From the NCBI GenBank assembly GCA_002359095.1, contig DEQD01000030.1, forward strand, positions 1-21,022: a stretch of 21,022 nt of DNA. Direction: 5' to 3'. The translations under genes and the position numbers were made by a program. How positions within the stretch are numbered: the stretch's first letter is position 1; each line of letters opens with the position of its first letter. The notes under the pieces are model-generated. The model did not search any database. It saw nothing but the letters and a program-made list of their open reading frames with translations, and was not told the origin of the DNA. This DNA comes from Caryophanales bacterium UBA3375. GTDB lineage: Bacteria > Bacillota_I > Bacilli_A > UBA3375. Shown here in pieces: positions 13,903 to 21,022 of the stretch.

Positions 13903-16233
13903 ATGTATTATACAAAAAATATGCTTGCTAATATGACAAGTAAGGTTAATGAAATACCTGATATAGAGGATAAATTATTTAATTTAGGACATGAAGTTGA
14001 AGAGACAACGATAACTAATTTAACTAACTTAGTGGTTGGTAGAATTGTTGATGTAAAAAAACACCCGGATAGTGATCACTTACATGTTTGTAGTGTAGAT
14101 GTTGGAAACCAACAATTACAAATTGTTTGTGGTGCTAGCAATGTCGCAATAAATAAATTAGTAATAGTTGCCTTAGTAGGTGCTAAATTACCACATATTG
14201 AAATTAAACCAACAACGATTAGAGGAGTTGAATCTCAAGGGATGCTTTGTGCTTTATCTGAATTAGGAATGGAAGAAAGTTATGTTAATCCAGAGGGGTT
14301 AGATCATATTCATATTATTCAAGATTACGAAGCAAATGTTGGTGATGATCCAATTAATTTATTTGGATTAAATGATAGTGTTTATGACGTTAGCTTAACT
14401 GCTAACCGTGGTGATTGTTTAAGTTATTATGGAATTGGTAGAGATTTATGTGCTAAATTTAAAGAAAGATTACAATTAAATTTATATCCAATTAATAATT
14501 ATGTTAATCATGTTAGTGTTAATCAAGGGATTAATAGTAGTATGATATTATTAAATAACTTTAATAATCATTATACACCAACTTGGTTAAAAGTTATATT
14601 AGCTAAACACCATATTGCTACTTCTGATTATATTAGTGATTATTTAAATTATTTACGTTTAATTACTGGTCAAACATTTAATGTATATGATGCTTCTAAA
14701 TTAGATATTAATGCTTTATCGATTACTACAATTAATCAAGATACTACGATTAAGGTAGAAGATAAAGAGTTAACACTAGCAAGTGGTAGTGAAGTAGTTG
14801 TAAGTGGAAACAAAATTATTGGTATTCCGGCAATTACTGCAGTTGATGGATATGGAGTTAGTAAAGAAAGTACTAATATCTTAATTGAAGCAACAACACT
14901 TAATCCGCAAACAATTAGAAAAATTAATAAAACAATGCGTATTAAAAACGAAAATACAATTAGAAGTGAAAAAGGAATAGATTATAAAGCGCTTAACTAC
15001 TTTAGTGGCATGTTAATTGATACATTACAATCTACTAATACAGAATTTAGTTTACTTCATTATGTAGTAAATGAATCACAACCTCAATTTATGAATTACA
15101 ATCCTAATATTGTTAAAAGAGTATTAGGGATAGATATTCCAATAAAAATTCAAAATGAAATTTTAACAAACCTAGGGTTTGTAGCAAACAATGGTGGATA
15201 CATTGTTCCGAGTTGGCGTTTTGATATTGAACATGATAACGATTTAGTTGAAGAAGTAATAAGAGTATTTGGTGTTGAAAAAGTTAAAACTATAAATAAC
15301 GTAGAAACTCTAGTAGCACCTCATATGTTAGATCATAGTACTGAAGTATTAAATAATAAAATTGCTAATTTATTAGTAAGTAGTGGTCTTAATGAAATTA
15401 TTACTTACTCACTAGTAAGTGATAAAGATATTAATGAGTTTAACCCACATAACTTTAGTGCGATAAATTTAGCTTCCCCACTAAGTAAAGAACATGAATT
15501 TTATCGTATTAGTTTAATCCCAAGTTTACTTAAAGTTTGTCAATATAATTTTGACCGTCAAGCAAATAGCGCTAATTACTTTGAAATCGGTAATATTTAT
15601 TATAACCAAGAAAATAACATTTGTGAAGAACAATTATTAACTATTGCTTTAGGTGGGGTTAAAACTGCAAATATTGATGGAAAAGTTGAAAGTTATAGTT
15701 TTAATGATATAAAAAATATAGTTTTAACATTATTTAATAACCTAGGTATTAGTGCCAGTTTTGAACCTATAAAAGTACAAGGATTTAACCATTATGCAAG
15801 TGCTAGTATTAGTGTTGATGGAGAAAAACTAGGATTGATTGCTTTAAAACACCCTAACTACTATAAAAAAATTAAACAAGATGTTTATGTTGTTGAAATT
15901 AATTTATCAAAATTACAACAACATATAAATACAACTAAAACATATCAAGTAATTAGTAATTTACCGTTAATTAAACGTCAAATTACATTAATTGCTAAGG
16001 ATAGTGATAAATATGATGATATTATTAGAGTATTTAATAATATTAATTATTTAGCTGACTTTAGATTAGTAAGTATTTATCAAGGTGATAATTTAGCACC
16101 TGGACAAATGAGTTATAGTTTTGAATTAAGCTTTAAACAAGAAGAAACTCTTACTAATGAAGAGATTGAAAATAGTGTAAATAGCATTGTTGAAAATATT
16201 AGATTATTAGGATATATTTTCAATCAAGGATAG
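13903..16233 (+). CDS. pheT: Phenylalanyl-tRNA synthetase beta subunit
   Basis: The 776-residue beta subunit is near the usual 790-800. The domains appear in normal order: an N-terminal piece, an EMAP/OB tRNA-binding domain (about 40-150, VVGRIVDVKKHPDSDHLHVC), B3/B4 editing domain (about 210-375), B5 (about 395-465), a catalytic-like core and a C-terminal FDX-ACB anticodon-binding domain (about 685-776). The editing domain is unusual. Where the family has GQPLHAFD this protein reads GQTFNVYD (256-263, His to Asn260). GIMGG reads GIPAI (307-311). The T-x-A of the next site appears as N349/N351. Proofreading of Tyr-tRNA-Phe is therefore probably lost. AGAGGTG precedes the ATG. Confidence 0.96.
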   Translation: MYYTKNMLANMTSKVNEIPDIEDKLFNLGHEVEETTITNLTNLVVGRIVDVKKHPDSDHLHVCSVDVGNQQLQIVCGASNVAINKLVIVALVGAKLPHIEIKPTTIRGVESQGMLCALSELGMEESYVNPEGLDHIHIIQDYEANVGDDPINLFGLNDSVYDVSLTANRGDCLSYYGIGRDLCAKFKERLQLNLYPINNYVNHVSVNQGINSSMILLNNFNNHYTPTWLKVILAKHHIATSDYISDYLNYLRLITGQTFNVYDASKLDINALSITTINQDTTIKVEDKELTLASGSEVVVSGNKIIGIPAITAVDGYGVSKESTNILIEATTLNPQTIRKINKTMRIKNENTIRSEKGIDYKALNYFSGMLIDTLQSTNTEFSLLHYVVNESQPQFMNYNPNIVKRVLGIDIPIKIQNEILTNLGFVANNGGYIVPSWRFDIEHDNDLVEEVIRVFGVEKVKTINNVETLVAPHMLDHSTEVLNNKIANLLVSSGLNEIITYSLVSDKDINEFNPHNFSAINLASPLSKEHEFYRISLIPSLLKVCQYNFDRQANSANYFEIGNIYYNQENNICEEQLLTIALGGVKTANIDGKVESYSFNDIKNIVLTLFNNLGISASFEPIKVQGFNHYASASISVDGEKLGLIALKHPNYYKKIKQDVYVVEINLSKLQQHINTTKTYQVISNLPLIKRQITLIAKDSDKYDDIIRVFNNINYLADFRLVSIYQGDNLAPGQMSYSFELSFKQEETLTNEEIENSVNSIVENIRLLGYIFNQG

Positions 16234-16238
16234 TTTTA

Positions 16239-16247
16239 TGCTATAAT
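16239..16247 (+). promoter_or_regulatory. Extended -10 promoter of secG
   Basis: TGCTATAAT is a perfect extended -10 (TG-N-TATAAT) lying 6 bases after the pheT stop and 18 bases before the secG ATG. The -35 region (TTTTCA or TTTCAA around 16217-16223) is weak, as extended -10 promoters tolerate. It should start the secG-rnr transcript. Confidence 0.65.
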
Positions 16248-16264
16248 AAAGTAACGGAGGACGT

Positions 16265-16498
16265 ATGAATTTAGAAATAATTTTAAAAATTATAAGTGTA
16301 ATAATTGGTGCAGTCTTAATTATTGCCATTGCTTACCAACCATCACAAAAAACAGGTTTAATTGGTGATGTAAGCGGTGTAGAAAAAATGAAAAAACGTG
16401 GTTTTAACTTATTTCTTTACCGTTTTACAATCATTGGTATAATTTTATTGTTTACTTGTGCATTACTTTATGGAATGGGAATCGGTGGAGCATTCTAA
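16265..16498 (+). CDS. secG: Preprotein translocase subunit SecG
   Basis: SecG is the small accessory subunit of the SecYEG channel. The 77 residues form two membrane helices (about 5-24 and 50-71) joined by a loop containing the family's Gly-rich region (QKTGLIGDVSG). Length and layout match Gram-positive SecG, and secG before rnr and smpB is the standard order in Firmicutes. CGGAGG is a strong ribosome site. With secE at 6818, two of the three channel subunits are in the window. Confidence 0.92.
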   Translation: MNLEIILKIISVIIGAVLIIAIAYQPSQKTGLIGDVSGVEKMKKRGFNLFLYRFTIIGIILLFTCALLYGMGIGGAF

Positions 16499-16509
16499 AA
16501 GTAATAGAT

Positions 16510-16533
16510 AAGACAACCTCGGTTGTCTTTTTT
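16510..16533 (+). terminator. Terminator between secG and rnr
   Basis: The stem AAGACAAC (16510-16517) / GTTGTCTT (16522-16529) has the loop CTCG and a T run to 16533. The rnr ATG follows only 18 bases later with no room for a promoter, so this looks like an attenuator that sets rnr below secG. Confidence 0.82.
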
Positions 16534-16550
16534 CTTTTAATGGAGTTATT

Positions 16551-18650
16551 ATGGATTATGATAAGATCATAAATTTAATTAATGAGAATAATTTTAAATC
16601 CTTAGATTTTGAAGATCAAAATGTTAAGGACATTATTGCTATACTTAGTAGTAATAAAATAATTGATCAAACTCCAAATGGAATTAAAAAAATAAAAAAA
16701 CAAGAATTAGTAGTTGGACATTTAGAAGTAAAAGCAAAATTTGCTTTTATTATTTCTAGTGTCGGTGACTTTTATATTAAAGATGCTAAAAACTATTTTA
16801 ATGGTGATGTAGTAATTGGATTTAAACGTTTTAATGCAAAAGAAAATAAAGATGAAGTTGTAATTATTGGTTTAGTAAAAAGAGAAGTTGAAAGTTTAGT
16901 ATTTAAAGTAAAAGAAGATAACAAGATTGTTAGTGTAAATCAAAATTATGATTATAATTTTGAATTACTAAATAAAATCTTGTTACCGGTAAATACATTA
17001 TTTAAAGCTAAGTTAGCAGATTTTAACCATAATACTTTTTATCTGAATTTTATTGATACTATTAAAGTTAATAAAAACTTTGATGAAAAAATTAATGAAA
17101 TATTAGCAGTTAATTCAGTAGATATTGATTTTGATCAAGAAGTACTAGATGTGGTAAACACACTTGATAATCAAGATTATCAAAAATTAGAGCGAAAAGA
17201 TTTACGTAATTTAGATTTTATTACAATCGATGGAACGCATTCTAAAGACTTAGATGATGCTGTATACTTACAAAAAGAAGGAGAGTATTACCATCTTTTT
17301 GTAAGTATTGCTGATGTTGATAACTTTGTTAAAGCTGGAAGTATAGTTGATAAACAAGCGATGAGTCGTGGTAATAGTGTTTACTTTTTAGATCAAGTAA
17401 TTCCTATGTTACCTGTTAAATTATCTAATGAATTATGTTCATTAAATCCAAATGTTGATCGTTATACAATGACATGTGAAATGAAGATTAATAAAGAAGG
17501 AGAGATTGTTGAAAAATATGTATATCCGTCAATTATTAATTCAAAAAAACGTTGTACATATCAAGAAGTAAATGATTATATCCATCGTGATATTTTAAAT
17601 CAAGATCTAGCTCCGTTTAAAAACATGATTGATTTATTAGATGAATTAAGAGAAATATTATTTATCAAAAGAACAAATAATGGTTCATTTAACTTTGAAG
17701 ATCAAGAAGTATATTTTGTTATTGATGAAAAACAAAATATTATTGATATTAAACCAATTGAACGAGAAAATGGTGAGAAGTTGATTGAAGAAATGATGAT
17801 AGCAGCAAACGAAAGTGTTGCTACTATCATTAGTGAAATGGAACTACCATTTGTTTATCGTATTCATGATCATCCTGATGTAGAACAAATGGATAATATT
17901 AAATTACAATTAACTAATTTAGGAATTAAATATAATAATAAAAGTTTTGAATATAGTAATTTCTATGCTCAAATCGTTAATCAAATTCATGATGAATCAT
18001 CACTAGCAATTATTGATCGTTTATTAATTAGAAGTATGCCTAAAGCTAAGTATAGTGTAAATAATATTGGTCATTATGGACTTGCAATTAGTAATTATAC
18101 TCACTTTACTTCACCAATTAGACGTTATGCTGATTTAATGGTTCATCGATTATTAAAACAATATTTAGTTTATCATAATTATGATGTTGATGCCCAAAGT
18201 GTTTCAAAATTAAGTAATACTTGTGATTATATTACTAATAAAGAGATAAATGCTCAAACTAGTGAAAGAAGTATTATTGATTTAAAGAAAACATTATATA
18301 TAAAAAACTTTGTTGGACAAACATTTAAAGGTAAGATTTCTAATATCTATGAAAATAAAATAGTAGTAGAATTAGAAAATACAATTAGAGGTTCAATCTT
18401 TTTAGAAGACTATTATGACTTTTTAGAAGTAGAAAACTTTAAAGTTAAATTTAAAAATAAAACTTTTTCATTACTTGATGAAGTAGAAGTTAAAGTTAAA
18501 AGTGTTGATGAAACTAAACAAAAAATAGTATTTGTACTAAATGGATTTAAACGTAAAAAATATCAAGGATTTAGAGGTAAAAAATCATATGGTAAAAAAA
18601 ATAAAGACAAAAAAAGAAATAAATCAAATAAATATAAAGTCACGCGTTAA
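16551..18650 (+). CDS. rnr: Ribonuclease R
   Basis: A processive 3'-5' exoribonuclease of the RNase II/R family that degrades structured RNA, including messages freed by tmRNA-SmpB. The 699-residue protein has N-terminal helix and cold-shock parts (about 1-200), the RNB catalytic domain with metal-binding aspartates D227, D233, D235 and D236 in DGTHSKDLDDA, the SIADVDNFV stretch, the FTSPIRRYADLMVHR motif, an S1 domain (about 588-665) and a lysine-rich tail. The lysine-rich tail distinguishes it from RNase II. It is somewhat shorter than the 750-800 of many RNase R proteins. GGAG precedes the ATG. Location between secG and smpB supports the call. Confidence 0.96.
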   Translation: MDYDKIINLINENNFKSLDFEDQNVKDIIAILSSNKIIDQTPNGIKKIKKQELVVGHLEVKAKFAFIISSVGDFYIKDAKNYFNGDVVIGFKRFNAKENKDEVVIIGLVKREVESLVFKVKEDNKIVSVNQNYDYNFELLNKILLPVNTLFKAKLADFNHNTFYLNFIDTIKVNKNFDEKINEILAVNSVDIDFDQEVLDVVNTLDNQDYQKLERKDLRNLDFITIDGTHSKDLDDAVYLQKEGEYYHLFVSIADVDNFVKAGSIVDKQAMSRGNSVYFLDQVIPMLPVKLSNELCSLNPNVDRYTMTCEMKINKEGEIVEKYVYPSIINSKKRCTYQEVNDYIHRDILNQDLAPFKNMIDLLDELREILFIKRTNNGSFNFEDQEVYFVIDEKQNIIDIKPIERENGEKLIEEMMIAANESVATIISEMELPFVYRIHDHPDVEQMDNIKLQLTNLGIKYNNKSFEYSNFYAQIVNQIHDESSLAIIDRLLIRSMPKAKYSVNNIGHYGLAISNYTHFTSPIRRYADLMVHRLLKQYLVYHNYDVDAQSVSKLSNTCDYITNKEINAQTSERSIIDLKKTLYIKNFVGQTFKGKISNIYENKIVVELENTIRGSIFLEDYYDFLEVENFKVKFKNKTFSLLDEVEVKVKSVDETKQKIVFVLNGFKRKKYQGFRGKKSYGKKNKDKKRNKSNKYKVTR

Positions 18651-19131
18651 TAATAAAAAGTATATCTATTTGTTATTAACGTGGATAATATTAATAATTT
18701 TTATGTTGTTTATTCCTGCGGAATTAACAATTAAAAATATAAATATCTCTCATTTACTTACAATAATAGTTGTTTTATATTTTATGGTAATTAGTATGTG
18801 TTTTTGTATTCAAAATTATTCGTTTTTTAAACGACTTAATTTAGTAAAAGATAAAAGATTTTCATCATTTAGTATTAATAATGCAAAATGGTGTAAACGA
18901 ATTAGTATAATTCTTAGTATTATTTATGGTGTGGAATTAATTTCTACTATACTAGTTATTGTTATTGAATTAATTCCACTAGTAATGACGTATGGTTTAC
19001 CACCAACTAGTATTTATTTAGTTTGTAGTATTACATTAATTATACAAATTATAAGTTTAGTTTTAAGTATTTTATTACTGATTCATAGTAATAAGTATTT
19101 TAATAGTTTTATTCAAACAAAAGGAAGATAA
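18589..19131 (+). CDS. Four-helix membrane protein, unknown function
   Basis: I do not recognise this protein. The frame is open from an ATG at 18541, but that would overlap rnr by 110 bases with no SD. The ATG at 18589 has GAGG 11 bases upstream and still overlaps rnr by 62 bases; I use it, giving 180 residues. The first 24 residues are very lysine-rich, then four hydrophobic helices follow (about 26-46, 54-80, 103-133 and 142-170), separated by short loops. The N-terminus, coded in the overlap, is biased by the A-rich rnr tail. A shorter start after the rnr stop cannot be excluded. Confidence 0.6.
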   Translation: MVKKIKTKKEINQINIKSRVNNKKYIYLLLTWIILIIFMLFIPAELTIKNINISHLLTIIVVLYFMVISMCFCIQNYSFFKRLNLVKDKRFSSFSINNAKWCKRISIILSIIYGVELISTILVIVIELIPLVMTYGLPPTSIYLVCSITLIIQIISLVLSILLLIHSNKYFNSFIQTKGR

Positions 19132-19165
19132 ATTGTAATATAATAAATTATATAAAAGGAGTATT

Positions 19166-19480
19166 ATGGTAGTATTAGTAATTTTAGCTATTGTTGTTTT
19201 TGGTTCAAATATGTATGTAAACAATTATGTGATGAAAAATTCAAAACTATTAAAACCAGAATTAAAAGCTAAATTTGATAAGACGGCAAGAAATATTGAT
19301 ATTGGTTGTTCAATTATTATTTTAATTTTTTTAGGAATTATGTTTTTAAATGGAAAAGGAATTATTAACTTGCCAATCCAATTAAAATATATTTTTGGCA
19401 CTCCAATCTTAGCATTTGTTTTATTTGCTTCTGATTTAATTTCTAAAGTTGTAATTTTAAATAAATACTTAAAAGGATAA
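19166..19480 (+). CDS. Three-helix membrane protein, unknown function
   Basis: A 104-residue integral membrane protein with helices at about 1-18, 48-68 and 76-97 and a basic loop (24-44, with six lysines) between the first two. I know no family for it. It has a strong ribosome site (AAAAGGAG) and its stop is 3 bases before the smpB ATG, so it is translated with smpB. A possible -10 (TATAAT, 19139-19144) lies in the gap before it. Confidence 0.7.
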   Translation: MVVLVILAIVVFGSNMYVNNYVMKNSKLLKPELKAKFDKTARNIDIGCSIIILIFLGIMFLNGKGIINLPIQLKYIFGTPILAFVLFASDLISKVVILNKYLKG

Positions 19481-19483
19481 TTG

Positions 19484-19951
19484 ATGAAAAATACAAAGTT
19501 AATTACTAAAAATAAGAAAGCTCGTTTTGATTATGAAATAATCAAAACGATGGAAGCAGGAATTGTTTTAACCGGAAATGAGATTAAATCAATTCGTTTA
19601 GGACATGTAAATTTAAAAGATAGTTTTGCTAAAATCAACTTCAATAATGAAGTGATTTTATCAAATCTACATATAACTAATTATAAACATAGTCATATTG
19701 TTAGTATTAGGGATGAAAGAAGTCCAAGAAAATTATTATTACATAAAAGAGAGATTTTAAAATTAAAACATGAGATTGAAACAAATCGATATACTTTAGT
19801 TCCGCTTAGCCTATATTTTAAAGGAAGTCTAGTTAAAGTAGAATTAGCTTTATGTAAAGGTAAAAAGGTTCATGATAAACGTCAAGCAATTAAAGAACGA
19901 GATGTTAAACGTGAAATGGATCGTGAAATTAAAAATAGAATTAAAATTTAG
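19484..19951 (+). CDS. smpB: SsrA-binding protein SmpB
   Basis: SmpB carries tmRNA into stalled ribosomes for trans-translation. The 155-residue protein has the oligonucleotide-binding barrel with the conserved GIVLTGNEIKSIR and the tail segment ALCKGKKVHDKRQAIKERD, which sits in the mRNA channel. An in-frame TTG at 19481 is three bases earlier, but the ATG at 19484 has AGGA at 6 bases and gives the normal opening, so I prefer it. No tmRNA gene is visible nearby. It normally works with RNase R, coded upstream. Confidence 0.95.
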   Translation: MKNTKLITKNKKARFDYEIIKTMEAGIVLTGNEIKSIRLGHVNLKDSFAKINFNNEVILSNLHITNYKHSHIVSIRDERSPRKLLLHKREILKLKHEIETNRYTLVPLSLYFKGSLVKVELALCKGKKVHDKRQAIKERDVKREMDREIKNRIKI

Positions 19952-19959
19952 GAGAATTT

Positions 19960-20517
19960 ATGTTACAAAGATTTAATGGTTATAAACCCTACTTACATTT
20001 ATCAATAGCAATGACTGCTTTTTGTGCTATTGTCTTTATTTTTAATCTGATAAGAATAAATGTAACTGATTATGGAGAAGGATTTGGGGCAGGACTTACA
20101 ATTTTGTTTGAAGCATTAATGGTTGCTATTATGTTCTTTTTCTTATTGGGTTGTGTATTTTGGTTAATTTATTATGTAATTAGGTTATCAAAGGCGCAAA
20201 AATATTTATTTAATACATATAATGATTATTATCAATTTTATATTAATAGTTTTAAAAAAGATTTACTTATCATCGGGTCATTTATGCTAGTATCTGGATT
20301 TATATCACTGGTCGGATTTGCTATTGGTGATTCTTGGATTGGAACGATGATGAGTGGTTTTTGCTGGATTATTTTTATTTCGTTACCGATTTGTCTTCCT
20401 GCAGTGTTTATGCATTTATATACAATTAGAAAACTCAAAGAATATATTACATATAATAATTTATATGCTCAAACACAAATCAATAACCAAGGTTTAACAA
20501 CTAATAAAATTTATTAA
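19960..20517 (+). CDS. Four-helix membrane protein, unknown function
   Basis: A 185-residue protein with four hydrophobic segments (about 13-32, 46-73, 102-124 and 128-152), each half containing a pair, linked by a polar central stretch (75-98, Tyr/Asn-rich). N- and C-termini are polar. I do not recognise the family and there is no signal peptide or lipobox. GGAGAA precedes the ATG 8 bases after smpB, so it is probably co-transcribed with it. It is not obviously related in sequence to the two membrane proteins upstream of smpB. Confidence 0.68.
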   Translation: MLQRFNGYKPYLHLSIAMTAFCAIVFIFNLIRINVTDYGEGFGAGLTILFEALMVAIMFFFLLGCVFWLIYYVIRLSKAQKYLFNTYNDYYQFYINSFKKDLLIIGSFMLVSGFISLVGFAIGDSWIGTMMSGFCWIIFISLPICLPAVFMHLYTIRKLKEYITYNNLYAQTQINNQGLTTNKIY

Positions 20518-20537
20518 TAATGAAGTTAATAAAAGAG

Positions 20538-20552
20538 TTATAATAAATATGT
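20538..20552 (+). promoter_or_regulatory. Candidate dps promoter with PerR-like box
   Basis: TATAAT at 20539-20544 is a perfect -10 about 20 bases before the dps ribosome site; no clear -35 is seen. The sequence from 20538 (TTATAATAAATATGT) matches the known PerR box (TTATAAT-N-ATTATAA) in the whole left half and four of seven bases on the right. That fits a peroxide-controlled dps, as for mrgA in Bacillus, but such AT-rich DNA gives partial matches easily. Confidence 0.35.
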
Positions 20553-20563
20553 AAGGAGTAAAT

Positions 20564-20980
20564 ATGAATAGTTTAAATAAATTATTAGCCGATTTAAATG
20601 TATTAAATACTAAATTACATACATATCACTATAATGTAGTTGGGATTGATTTTTATCAAACTCATGTATTCTTAGAAGAAGAATATGATAAAGTATTTGA
20701 TTTAATTGATGGAGTGGCAGAAGCTATTAAACAAGAAGGTGGATACCCACTTGCTAGTTTAAAAGAAATGTTAGAAATAGCTAGTATTAATGAATCTAGT
20801 AGTAAAGATATTACTTCTAAAGAGGTATATACTGATTTAGTTAAAGATTATGATAATATTTTAAATCAAGTAATTAGTATTAGTCAAGAAGATTTAAAAC
20901 CTTCTACATTAAACTTAATGGATGATATTATTAATGAATTTAGTAAAAAAGTATGGTTTTTATCAGCTAGTATCAAATAA
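20564..20980 (+). CDS. dps: Dps/ferritin-like DNA-protection protein
   Basis: Dps forms a 12-subunit shell that oxidises and stores iron, using hydrogen peroxide, and so protects DNA. At 138 residues this is slightly short (usual 145-170). It lacks an N-terminal DNA-binding tail. All four intersubunit ferroxidase residues are present with canonical spacing: H22 (LHTYHYNV), H34, D49 and E53 (DLIDGVAEAI). GGYPLASLKEMLEIA matches the family's GG.PL.TL.E segment. The ribosome site is TAAGGAG. The gene has its own candidate promoter, and no terminator is seen before the window ends. Confidence 0.9.
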   Translation: MNSLNKLLADLNVLNTKLHTYHYNVVGIDFYQTHVFLEEEYDKVFDLIDGVAEAIKQEGGYPLASLKEMLEIASINESSSKDITSKEVYTDLVKDYDNILNQVISISQEDLKPSTLNLMDDIINEFSKKVWFLSASIK

Positions 20981-21022
20981 GTATAAAAAAAGAAGGAAAA
21001 AGCACTGCGTAAAAAAATGTCT
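20981..21022. other. Window edge, no feature recognised
   Basis: The last 42 bases are A-rich with no hairpin, start with SD, or clear promoter. An ATG at 21017 has no properly spaced ribosome site and runs off the window. Confidence 0.5.

Noticed and set aside
3976..13903. T-box riboswitch upstream of cysS or pheS
   Set aside because: Both genes follow their upstream genes with overlap or a two-base gap; there is no room for a leader and no T-box sequence (UGGGUGGNACC type) is seen.
18541..18588. Upstream ATG for the membrane protein after rnr
   Set aside because: There is no ribosome site and it lengthens the overlap with the S1-tail region of rnr to 110 bases.
20238..20438. Minus-strand open frame of 66 codons
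   Set aside because: It is antisense to the four-helix membrane protein gene and has no supporting signals.
19952..21022. tmRNA (ssrA) gene near smpB
   Set aside because: No tRNA-like acceptor end or tag frame is visible; the region is filled by two protein genes.
1..21022. CRISPR arrays, insertion sequences, prophage or tRNA genes
   Set aside because: No spaced direct repeats, transposase or phage proteins, or cloverleaf sequences were seen on either strand.

Overview
The window is a chromosomal stretch from a very AT-rich, Gram-positive-type bacterium. Gene order and protein families point to a member of the Bacilli or a neighbouring 'Mollicutes-like' lineage with a compact genome, such as an uncultured gut lineage of the RF39, Erysipelotrichia or Izemoplasma type; the exact placement is inference. 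A LytR-CpsA-Psr protein implies a cell envelope carrying anchored polymers, which argues against a wall-less mycoplasma. The genetic code reads as standard: all tryptophans are TGG and there are no in-frame TGA codons. Yet none of the 28 genes ends in TGA (23 TAA, 5 TAG).

Layout. (1) 58-1317, minus strand: an LCP-family envelope protein, divergent from everything that follows. (2) 1385-7557, plus strand: an eleven-gene, tightly packed housekeeping run, whiA - ybeY - small membrane protein - rsmD - coaD - cysS - rlmB - SigH-like sigma factor - rpmG - secE - nusG, ending in a strong hairpin. It corresponds to the Bacillus cysS-...-sigH-rpmGB-secE-nusG locus, but the genes usually lying beside rlmB (mrnC, rae1) are missing. 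(3) 7620-9563: pgsA (phospholipid synthesis) and a single-gene MFS transporter, each followed by a terminator. (4) 9564-9872: the only long gene-free stretch. It holds a probable small RNA on the minus strand whose exposed loop copies the anti-Shine-Dalgarno 3' tail of 16S rRNA, then the udk promoter. (5) 9873-11484: udk - greA - thioredoxin-like lipoprotein. (6) 11532-16233: an anchored surface protein of unknown function, a TrmH-type rRNA methyltransferase, and pheS-pheT. (7) 16265-19951: secG - rnr - two unknown membrane proteins - smpB, the widespread secG-rnr-smpB module with inserts. (8) 19960-20980: an unknown four-helix membrane protein and a Dps-type ferritin.

Most genes serve translation and RNA handling: rRNA modification and maturation (rsmD, rlmB, trmH-type, ybeY), charging of tRNA (cysS, pheST), ribosome rescue and RNA decay (smpB, rnr), and transcription (greA, nusG, sigma factor). 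The rest serve protein export (secE, secG) and the envelope (LCP, pgsA). The observations I find most interesting are the predicted anti-SD small RNA at about 9614-9714, the apparent loss of the editing-site residues in PheT, the complete absence of TGA stops, and the retained SigH-like factor in a compact genome.
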